Position numbers and translations under genes: made by a program
The notes under the pieces: generated by a model
What the model saw: only the letters and a program-made list of their open reading frames with translations
Database searches by the model: none
What the model was told of the DNA's origin: nothing
Assembly (NCBI GenBank): GCA_964483785.1
Contig: CAZACW010000089.1
Span: forward strand, 1-5,124
Direction of reading: 5' to 3'
Length of the DNA: 5,124 nt
Origin: JABDGZ01 sp964483785
GTDB taxonomy: Bacteria > Omnitrophota > Gorgyraeia > Zapsychrales > Fredricksoniimonadaceae
In this document: piece after piece, positions 1 through 5,124 of the stretch
How positions within the stretch are numbered: the stretch's first letter is position 1
Layout of the letters: each line of letters begins with the position of its first letter

Positions 1-181
1 AGGGATTATCCGGATGGACTTTAAGGCCTTTAAGCAGCGGAGGATTATACGCAGGACTTAAATTGACCATGGCCCCGGGTGCCGGCAAAAAGAACTCATC
101 TGCCTTGGCCAAAGGAACAATCCCAAGGGTATTGATCAGGAAAGCCAATAAAACGGTTATATGTAGATATGGGGCTCCCAT
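1..181 (-). CDS. Secreted protein of unknown function, N-terminal fragment (runs off left edge)
   Basis: The first 60 codons of a gene read without a stop from ATG at 181-179 to the window edge. Residues 1-27 look like a signal peptide: a hydrophobic core (ITVLLAFLINTLGIVPL) followed by an AKA-D type signal peptidase I site, cleaving after about residue 27. The n-region carries no Lys or Arg, only one His, which is unusual. The mature start is DEFFLPAPGAMVNLSPAYNP and continues with NPPLLKGLKVHPDNP. From memory this resembles an uncharacterised exported family common in Omnitrophota; I know no function for it. An in-frame TAA at 205-203 limits the start. ATG 181 is the only good start before the signal peptide, but it has no Shine-Dalgarno sequence. 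The gene lies about 200 bp downstream of the kinase on the same strand, separated by a repeat element, so it is probably transcribed on its own. Confidence 0.75.
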   Translation of the reverse strand, partial: MGAPYLHITVLLAFLINTLGIVPLAKADEFFLPAPGAMVNLSPAYNPPLLKGLKVHPDNP

Positions 182-183
182 AT
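167..183. repeat. 17-bp palindrome over the start codon of the secreted-protein gene
   Basis: ATATGGG (167-173) and CCCATAT (177-183) are perfect 7-bp inverted repeats around a 3-bp centre, and they include the start codon at 181-179. In DNA this could be a repressor operator. In RNA it could form a hairpin that hides the start codon. The symmetry is seen directly; either role is inference. Confidence 0.5.
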
Positions 184-187
184 AACA

Positions 188-216
188 AATATGGACTATA
201 AATTAAGGAAATTCAA
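188..216 (-). promoter_or_regulatory. Candidate sigma70-type promoter for the secreted-protein gene
   Basis: On the minus strand TTGAAT (216-211, 4/6 to TTGACA) and CATATT (193-188, 4/6 to TATAAT) are separated by exactly 17 bp. Transcription would begin about 6-7 bp after the -10 box, at or beside the ATG at 181, giving a leaderless or nearly leaderless mRNA. This fits the absence of a Shine-Dalgarno sequence. Matches of this quality arise by chance in AT-rich DNA, so this is only a candidate. Confidence 0.3.
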
Positions 217-250
217 GTGGATAGGAGGGATTTAGGGAAAACGCTTTCTG

Positions 251-280
251 GGATAATTGGTGTCTGGATAATTGGTGTCA
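251..280. repeat. Tandem 15-bp direct repeat
   Basis: Two adjacent copies, 251-265 and 266-280, differ only at their last base (ggataattggtgtc followed by t or a). The second copy runs into the left arm of the inverted-repeat element at 269, so this may be a duplicated end of that element or a repeated protein-binding site. Confidence 0.8.
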
Positions 281-382
281 GTTCTGCCGAAATCTATATT
301 TTTCAACAGGATAACACATAATTACCCAATTTAGATTTAACTCATTTAATGACAATGAGTTGCCGAGAACTGACACCATTTA
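269..382. repeat. Inverted-repeat element, possible MITE/REP-like mobile element
   Basis: Outer arms 269-285 and 366-382 pair over 17 bp with one mismatch; the inner 13 bp (TGGTGTCAGTTCT and its complement) are perfect. Inside, two further stems fill almost all the space between the arms: 290-296 with 332-338 (7 bp, aaatcta/tagattt) and 339-346 with 354-361 (8 bp, aactcatt/aatgagtt, 7-nt loop). The two inner stems abut at 338/339, and each is joined to the outer stem by a 4-nt GCCG linker (286-289 and 362-365), giving a three-way junction. A weaker stem (309-314 with 322-327, one mismatch) may form within the 35-nt loop. Positions 291-350 contain only 13 G/C in 60 bases, against a GC-rich flanking operon. 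The element has no coding capacity. Terminal inverted repeats plus subterminal hairpins are known of non-autonomous elements mobilised by Y1/RAYT or other transposases, but none is here, so the class is inferred. The right end coincides with the kinase stop codon (382-380). Confidence 0.6.
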
Positions 383-1786
383 ATACAAGGGCTTTGAGGG
401 TGTGAGGTTCTTAGGAATGGTGAAAATGAACTTGGCGCCTTGGCCCGGGCTTGATTCCAGCCGCACTTCTCCGCCATGATCTTCAACAGCGGCCTTGACA
501 ATGGCCAAACCCACCCCGGACCCCTCATAGGCATCCGCGCTGTGCAGGCGTTTGAAGATCCCGAAAATTTCCTGATGGTGCGCCAGGTCAATGCCTATGC
601 CATTATCCTGAACGTAAAATTCATGGCCTTTAAGCGTATCCTGCCAGCCCACCCTGATCACCGGCGCCTCGTTGGGCTTGGCGAATTTGAGCGCATTGCT
701 GATCAGGTTAAAGAACACCGCCGTGATCTTGATGCGGTCTCCAACAATTTCAGGCAAGGGGCCATCTATCTTGATCTGGGCCGCTGTCTGCTTCACCTTA
801 AAATCGCAATTGGCGATCGCGGCATCAAGGCTTTCCTGCACCTTAAAACGCGCGTAGGGGCTTTTGATCCTGGTCATGCGTGTCAATTCCAGCATGTCCT
901 TGATCAGCACCGAAAGCCTGGCAGCCCCTTTGCGCACGCCCTTGATGCAGTCTTGCCCGCGCTGGTCGAGCAAGGGAAGATACTGCGCTTCCAAATGGGC
1001 CGCGTAGCCGACGATGGTGGTCAGGGGCCCGGCAATATCATGGCTGACCGTATGCACAAACCTGTCCAGTTCCTGGTTGAGCTTTTCTAAGTCCTTTTTC
1101 TGCCGGCTGATCTCCTCCAAATTTTTCTTATAAGCAAAAAGCAGGGACACCAGGGTGATGGTCATCAACAGGCCGAAGAAAAATACGGCCTTGGATTGCC
1201 GGTGCCAGCGCTGGGTCCTTTTGACCGACCCGTGCACCAGGCCCCAGACCTGCTGGACGATGTTTTTGGCGTTGTCCGAGAGCACCTTCTGGCGCTGGTC
1301 CGTGTTGTCCAAATCTTCCATGGACAATTGAAAACCGCCTTTTTCAACCTGCTTGAAAATGTTCTGCACCGTCGCGTCATAGTCCCTGGTCTGCTGGCGC
1401 ACCTGGGCAAAGGACACCCTTAAAGCCGCCGGCACATCGGTCAGCTTGTCGATGTTTAGCAATTGCTCGTCGGACAGATGGATGGTGCGCTCAAATTCAT
1501 CGGAGAGCCCTTTGACATAGTCCGTCAAGTACTGGCTGCGCGCGGGATTCGCCTGGCCGAAAGCCAGCTCTTCCGAGCTTGAGGAGAGCTTGGCGAAAAT
1601 GATCTCTTTCTCGAGCTGGATATCGTTGAGGGCCGTGGCGGTTTCCATCAGGACCAAATCCACATGGGCCACCTGGTCAAACTCATCCAGGATCTCCGTC
1701 AGCTGGTGCACGCCGACCCAGGCCAGGGTGGTCAGAAAGCCCACCAAAAAAATCGCCAGGATGAATATTTTATTGGGAGTTCTCAT
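380..1786 (-). CDS. Membrane sensor histidine kinase (HisKA-HATPase)
   Basis: A 468-residue sensor kinase that should autophosphorylate on His and pass the phosphate to a response regulator. Visible parts are: transmembrane helix about 7-27; an extracytoplasmic, mainly helical region about 28-198, resembling CHASE3 or four-helix-bundle sensors in size and composition but not assignable; transmembrane helix about 199-218; a short coiled coil 220-242 with no obvious HAMP domain; an H-box with SHD and a downstream Pro (phospho-acceptor H249); an N-box NLISNA (360-365); a G1 box DNGIGID (394-400); an F-box around 407-415; and a G2 box GSGVGLAI (422-429). All catalytic motifs are intact. The ATG at 1786 overlaps the stop of the upstream cyclase gene (ATGA), with little Shine-Dalgarno signal, so translation probably depends on coupling. 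No receiver domain or regulator gene is in view. The short tail after the ATPase fold ends at TAA 382-380, inside the arm of the repeat element. Confidence 0.92.
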   Translation of the reverse strand: MRTPNKIFILAIFLVGFLTTLAWVGVHQLTEILDEFDQVAHVDLVLMETATALNDIQLEKEIIFAKLSSSSEELAFGQANPARSQYLTDYVKGLSDEFERTIHLSDEQLLNIDKLTDVPAALRVSFAQVRQQTRDYDATVQNIFKQVEKGGFQLSMEDLDNTDQRQKVLSDNAKNIVQQVWGLVHGSVKRTQRWHRQSKAVFFFGLLMTITLVSLLFAYKKNLEEISRQKKDLEKLNQELDRFVHTVSHDIAGPLTTIVGYAAHLEAQYLPLLDQRGQDCIKGVRKGAARLSVLIKDMLELTRMTRIKSPYARFKVQESLDAAIANCDFKVKQTAAQIKIDGPLPEIVGDRIKITAVFFNLISNALKFAKPNEAPVIRVGWQDTLKGHEFYVQDNGIGIDLAHHQEIFGIFKRLHSADAYEGSGVGLAIVKAAVEDHGGEVRLESSPGQGAKFIFTIPKNLTPSKPLY

Positions 1787-2844
1787 TCTTTATAGAGCCC
1801 GAAGGCCACCACGCAATTTCTGCCCTGCGATTTAGCACGATATAACGCCCAGTCCGCCTTGTCCATCAGTTCTTCCAAAAGTTTTCCGTCCGCGGGGAAA
1901 TTCGCAAGGCCGATGCTCAAGGTCACGTGCAGGGTGCTGTCATAGGCCTTGATCACCCTTTTCTGGGTGGATTTGCGGATACGTTCCGCCACGAGACTGG
2001 CCCCCTCCAGGTCGGTCTCCGGCAGGACCACGCAGAACTCTTCCCCCCCGAAGCGGCCCACGATATCGATGGTGCGCACATTCTCCTGGATGATGCGGGT
2101 GATCTCTTTTAAGACCTGGTCCCCGGCCAAATGGCCGTGCTGGTCATTGATGGCCTTGAAATGGTCGGCGTCCACCATCAAAAAGGCCAGCTGGGTCTTA
2201 TGGATCGCGGCGCGCTTGATTTCCTCCTCGAAACGCTCGCTGAAGTACCGGCGGGTGTAAACGCCTGTCAGCCCGTCGGTGATGGCCAGGGTCTCGATGT
2301 CTTTGTACAATTTCAGGCGGCGCAGGGCCAGGGCAAATTGGTGCGCCAGGATGGTGAATTTCTCCTTGTCCCTGGGGTCCAGTCCCTTGTACAACAGAAG
2401 GCCGAGCTTCTTCTCCTTACTTTTTAAGACAAAGACGGAATAATCACCGGGGATGTCTGTCCCTTTAAGTCCTTCCAAAACAGTCTCCTCATCCGCGTCC
2501 GCGACCTTCAAATTCACCATGCTGGATTGCGCGAATTGGCAGTCTTCGAAGCTGACGTTCTCCCGCAATTTTTTAAGAAAAATAGAGAAGGCGTCCTGTT
2601 CATGGTAATGCCGCGTGATCTCCTTGGTCATGTCGTACAGGGTAAAAATCTGCGCCGCCTCGCGCTCAAGCTTGGTTTTTTCGGCCTGGGCCTGGACCTT
2701 CTGGTCGATGATCTTGCCGAAACCCTGCTTCGCGCCCAGCACATCCTCGTCCGCTTGTTGCTCCAGGCCCAGGACGATCAGTTGGGCCAAATAAAAAACG
2801 ACACAGACAAAAACCACCGTTAAGACGCCCAAGATATAGATCAT
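1783..2844 (-). CDS. Membrane-anchored diguanylate cyclase (GGDEF) with I-site
   Basis: A 353-residue protein predicted to make c-di-GMP from two GTP at the inner membrane. It has one N-terminal membrane helix (about 2-26), a coiled-coil stretch (about 28-70), a region of about 75-180 that looks like a divergent GAF sensor domain (weakly supported), then a GGDEF domain (about 185-348). That domain shows DGLTG (190-194), the metal/GTP-binding DADHFK (225-230), and an active-site GGEEF (266-270). An RxxD motif, RTID (257-260), sits at the canonical five-residue spacing before GGEEF, so product inhibition through an I-site is expected. ATG 2844 overlaps the upstream cyclase stop by four bases (ATGA) and has a good Shine-Dalgarno sequence. 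It is paralogous to the upstream gene (shared DGLTG, GGEEFCVVLP and a similar C-terminus) but with a different sensor end. The activating signal is unknown. Confidence 0.92.
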   Translation of the reverse strand: MIYILGVLTVVFVCVVFYLAQLIVLGLEQQADEDVLGAKQGFGKIIDQKVQAQAEKTKLEREAAQIFTLYDMTKEITRHYHEQDAFSIFLKKLRENVSFEDCQFAQSSMVNLKVADADEETVLEGLKGTDIPGDYSVFVLKSKEKKLGLLLYKGLDPRDKEKFTILAHQFALALRRLKLYKDIETLAITDGLTGVYTRRYFSERFEEEIKRAAIHKTQLAFLMVDADHFKAINDQHGHLAGDQVLKEITRIIQENVRTIDIVGRFGGEEFCVVLPETDLEGASLVAERIRKSTQKRVIKAYDSTLHVTLSIGLANFPADGKLLEELMDKADWALYRAKSQGRNCVVAFGLYKE

Positions 2845-4133
2845 GCCGCCACCACCTTGTTGCGGCCGGACTCCTTGGCCCGGTACATGGCCTCATCCGC
2901 CTTAAAAATCAATTCGTCCCGGCCCGGCGCGTCCTTAGGAAAACTGGCGACCCCGACCGAGACCGTCACATGGGTTTTTTGCCGGCGCAGGACGATTTCC
3001 CTGGCCTCGATTTTTTTCCTTAATTCATTGGCCTTGGCCGCTGCCTTGGGTTTGGGACAGCCCGGCAGGACCACGCAAAATTCCTCGCCGCCGTAACGGC
3101 AGACCATCTCGCCGGGAAGGTGGAAATGGTCTTCCAGGATCTGGGCCAGGGTCTTAAGCACGATGTCCCCGGCCATGTGGCCGAAGGTGTCATTGTATTT
3201 CTTGAAATGGTCCAAATCGATCATCAAAAAGCTTAGGTCCTCGCCCTGGCGCATCTGGCGGGAAATCTCCTCCTGCAGGCGCTCCAGCATGTGCCGGCGC
3301 AGGTAAAGCCCGGTCAGGCCGTCCTTGATGGCCATGGTCTCCAGGCGCTCGAAAAGCTGTGCGTTTTCAATGGCGATGGAGGTCACGTCCGCGATGGTCC
3401 TTAAAAACCGCAGATCGTCGGTGGTGAACTGATGGTCCATGCTGCTGTCCAAGCGCAGGATGCCTAAGGTCTTTTCCCCGACGATCAAAGGCGTCGAGAT
3501 CAAGGAGCGCAGCTGGCGCTTGTCCTCGGCCTCGATCTTCTCCGGATCAAAGCGGAAATCCGTGCGCACATCCTCGACGATCAAGGGGTGCATGGTCTTG
3601 ACCACGAACTGGTCGAAAATATCGCCCCGCTTGGCCTTGAGATTGACCTGCATCTGCCCTTTTTGCGAGGAGGATATGCCCAGCTCGCCGGTGGTGGAAT
3701 GGAAAAGGTAGAGGATCACGGTCACGTCTTTTTGGCCGAACAGCCTGGAGACCTCATGGGAGAGGGTGCTGGAGGTTTCCTCAAGGCTTAAGCACATGCT
3801 TAATTTTTCGGTCAAGTCTTTGAGGTGAGAATAATTGATGATCTTCAGGCGCAGCGAGGCAATGGCCTCCCATTCGTGGTGCAGTTCATTTTTAAGCAGG
3901 TTGGCTTTTTCGAAATACTCTTCTTTTTGCAGGGCTATCTGGGACTGCTTTTTCTGCAGGCGGGCATGGAAGCTGACCAAAAGCAAGATATTGACCAAAA
4001 GCGCCACGGCCAGAAAAACGTAGGCAACGGAATTGCGGGTGGCATAAACAAAAAAACCCGCCAAGGGGACAAAGAAGGAGAGCAGGACGAGAAAATAGAG
4101 CTTAGATAATGGTCTCTTCGGTTTTTGGGTCAA
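2841..4133 (-). CDS. Membrane GAF-GGDEF diguanylate cyclase lacking a canonical I-site
   Basis: A 430-residue protein predicted to synthesise c-di-GMP. Order: two membrane helices (about 11-30 and 34-55) with a very short connector, a coiled coil (about 56-110), a GAF sensor domain (about 115-260, with typical RSLISTPLIVGEKTLGILRLDS near 209-230), and a GGDEF domain (about 265-430). Motifs are DGLTG (271-275), DLDHFK (306-311) and active-site GGEEF (348-352). At the I-site position five residues before GGEEF stands LPGE instead of RxxD, so product inhibition by the usual site is not expected. The start is TTG at 4133. An AAGGTG Shine-Dalgarno sequence precedes it, an in-frame TGA lies shortly upstream, and no ATG occurs before the first membrane helix. 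The gene overlaps the end of the ATPase gene by 32 bp. Whether GAF binds a nucleotide or another ligand cannot be told. Confidence 0.92.
   Translation of the reverse strand: MTQKPKRPLSKLYFLVLLSFFVPLAGFFVYATRNSVAYVFLAVALLVNILLLVSFHARLQKKQSQIALQKEEYFEKANLLKNELHHEWEAIASLRLKIINYSHLKDLTEKLSMCLSLEETSSTLSHEVSRLFGQKDVTVILYLFHSTTGELGISSSQKGQMQVNLKAKRGDIFDQFVVKTMHPLIVEDVRTDFRFDPEKIEAEDKRQLRSLISTPLIVGEKTLGILRLDSSMDHQFTTDDLRFLRTIADVTSIAIENAQLFERLETMAIKDGLTGLYLRRHMLERLQEEISRQMRQGEDLSFLMIDLDHFKKYNDTFGHMAGDIVLKTLAQILEDHFHLPGEMVCRYGGEEFCVVLPGCPKPKAAAKANELRKKIEAREIVLRRQKTHVTVSVGVASFPKDAPGRDELIFKADEAMYRAKESGRNKVVAA
2852..2858 (-). promoter_or_regulatory. Ribosome binding site of the second cyclase gene
   Basis: AAGGTGG (6/7 to AAGGAGG) lies 7 nt before ATG 2844-2842, within the last codons of the preceding gene. 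It supports this start and the coupled ATGA junction. Confidence 0.6.
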
Positions 4134-5124
4134 AGAAGTGCACCTTGCTCATGTCAAAAACCAGGTCCATGTCGCGGTTGATTTCCGGGCGGTCGTGCGC
4201 GCCGACGCGGGCGATGAAATTGTGCCTGCCGGAATTTAGGTACAGGTAGACCTCGCTGCCCAAAGGCTCGACCACCTCGCAGGTGGCCCGGACGGTGTTG
4301 TCCGCGGAAGCTTCGGTCGCGAAAAGCTTGTCGTATATGTCTTCAGAGCGCACCCCCATGATGATTTCCCGGCCCTCAAACCTGTCGATCTTGGGGTACA
4401 TCGTATCAATCAGTTTAACCTGGAATTTTCCCTCCTCAAAGAAAAATTTGCGGTCGCGCCGGACGATGCGGCCATTCATGAAATTGATGGGCGGCGAGCC
4501 GATGAAGGAAGCCACAAACTTGTTGACCGGATGGTCATAGACCGTCATGGGGTCGGAAAACTGCTGGATCACGCCCCCGTTCATCACCACAATGCGGTCG
4601 CCCATGGTCATGGCTTCGGTCTGGTCGTGGGTGACATAGATGAAGGTGGTCTGCAGGCGCAGCCGCAGTTTGTGAATTTCCGTGCGCATCTGGACGCGCA
4701 TCTTGGCATCCAGGTTGGAGAGCGGCTCATCGAAGAGAAAGATCAGGGGCTTGCGGACAATGGCCCTGCCCAAGGCCACGCGCTGCTGCTCCCCGCCGGA
4801 TATTTCCCTCGGCTTGCGCGTCAAATACTGTCTGATCCCCAGGATCTCGGCAGCTTCCTGCACGCGCTTTTGGATCTCGTCCTTGGGGTAATGCCGCAGT
4901 TTAAGGCCGAAGGCCATGTTCTCAAACACGGTCATGTGCGGGTAAAGCGCGTAATTCTGAAAAACCATGGCGATATTGCGGTCCTTGGCCGGCACATCAT
5001 TGACCAGCCGGTCATTGATCCAGATCTCGCCGGAGCTGATCTGCACCAGGCCCGCGATCAAGCGCAGGGTCGTGGATTGGCCGCAGCCCGAGCGCACGCC
5101 CAGCACCCCGAATACCTTTACCTT
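4102..5124 (-). CDS. ABC transporter ATP-binding protein, MalK/UgpC family, 5' end missing
   Basis: The cytoplasmic ATPase of a carbohydrate- or glycerol-phosphate-type importer; 340 residues remain, with the frame open to the right edge. Compared with the family (about 360-370 residues), about 25 N-terminal residues, including the A-loop, lie outside. The GTG at 5106 is internal, not a start. Counting from the edge: Walker A 10-18 (VRSGCGQST, degenerate), Q-loop Q56 in VFQNYALYPHMTVFENM, signature ISGGEQQRVALGRA (from 108), Walker B LIFLFDEP (127-134), D-loop SNLD (136-139), H-loop H166 in YVTHDQTEAM, then the C-terminal OB/TOBE regulatory domain (about 240-340, with GVRSEDI). The catalytic Lys of Walker A is Gln (CAA, 5079-5077) and the usual Gly-Pro before SGCG is Val-Arg. 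No permease or binding protein is in the window, so the substrate is unknown. The gene ends at TAA 4104-4102, overlapping the next gene. Confidence 0.9.
   Translation of the reverse strand, partial: KVKVFGVLGVRSGCGQSTTLRLIAGLVQISSGEIWINDRLVNDVPAKDRNIAMVFQNYALYPHMTVFENMAFGLKLRHYPKDEIQKRVQEAAEILGIRQYLTRKPREISGGEQQRVALGRAIVRKPLIFLFDEPLSNLDAKMRVQMRTEIHKLRLRLQTTFIYVTHDQTEAMTMGDRIVVMNGGVIQQFSDPMTVYDHPVNKFVASFIGSPPINFMNGRIVRRDRKFFFEEGKFQVKLIDTMYPKIDRFEGREIIMGVRSEDIYDKLFATEASADNTVRATCEVVEPLGSEVYLYLNSGRHNFIARVGAHDRPEINRDMDLVFDMSKVHFFDPKTEETII
4141..4146 (-). promoter_or_regulatory. Ribosome binding site fixing the TTG start of the first cyclase gene
   Basis: AAGGTG (5/6 to AAGGAG) lies 7 nt before the TTG at 4133-4131, inside the ATPase coding sequence. 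It is the main support for using a TTG start and hence for the 32-bp gene overlap. Confidence 0.55.

Noticed and set aside
20..36. Near-palindrome TTAAGGCCTTTAAG and a shared ggcctttaagc with 627-637
   Set aside because: It falls in coding sequence where Leu-Lys-Gly-Leu-Lys codons produce it; the second copy is in unrelated kinase codons, so chance is enough.
269..382. Rho-independent terminator for the kinase operon
   Set aside because: The stems are AT-rich and none is followed by a T-run on the minus strand, so the canonical signature is missing, although the fold may still influence transcript ends.
251..382. CRISPR array
   Set aside because: There are only two adjacent 15-bp copies with no spacers, and the rest is inverted rather than regularly spaced direct repeat.
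476..1090. A 204-codon plus-strand open frame antisense to the histidine kinase
   Set aside because: It lies entirely within the catalytic half of a kinase whose motifs are all intact on the other strand. The translation has no recognisable domain, and long antisense frames are common over GC-rich genes.
1196..2823. Several plus-strand open frames of 60-100 codons antisense to the kinase and second cyclase (for example 1196-1423, 2131-2427, 2527-2823)
   Set aside because: All mirror real coding sequence and show composition typical of antisense frames; none has its own intergenic space or a recognisable domain.
5080..5124. Frameshift as the reason for the odd Walker A region
   Set aside because: The frame matches the family continuously from SGC onward, and the changes are explained by substitutions. 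The alternative frames of the last 40 bases do not restore a GPSGCGKST motif.

Overview
The window holds four complete or nearly complete genes and one fragment, all on the minus strand. The GC-rich right 4.7 kb reads, in transcription order (right to left), as an ABC transporter ATPase (start beyond the right edge), a GAF-GGDEF diguanylate cyclase, a second membrane-anchored GGDEF diguanylate cyclase, and a membrane sensor histidine kinase. Each gene overlaps the next: by 32 bp at the first junction and by ATGA stop/start overlaps at the other two. This looks like one translationally coupled operon joining a MalK/UgpC-type importer ATPase to c-di-GMP synthesis and a histidine kinase. No response regulator, c-di-GMP phosphodiesterase, PilZ protein, permease or solute-binding protein is visible.

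Left of the kinase lies a gap of about 200 bp (182-379) that is much more AT-rich. It contains a tandem 15-bp repeat and a compact inverted-repeat element (269-382). The element can fold into a three-way junction, and its outer end coincides with the kinase stop codon. It resembles a non-autonomous mobile or REP-like element; no transposase is present. Past it, at 181 and running off the left edge, is the first 60 codons of a secreted protein. It has a clear hydrophobic signal sequence, a 17-bp palindrome over its start codon, and a possible promoter that would give an almost leaderless transcript.

The organism is a Gram-negative-type bacterium with an exported protein and two-component/c-di-GMP signalling. 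From memory, the N-terminus of the exported protein (FLPAPG..V.LSP..NPP.LKG.KVHPDNP) resembles an uncharacterised family I associate with Omnitrophota (formerly Omnitrophica/OP3). With the unusual signalling operon this makes Omnitrophota a plausible but unproven source. The odd window length and genes cut at both ends suggest a short metagenomic contig.

The points most worth checking are the folded element at the kinase 3' end, the degenerate Walker A motif of the ATPase (Lys to Gln) close to the right edge, and the pairing of one cyclase with an inhibitory I-site and one without.
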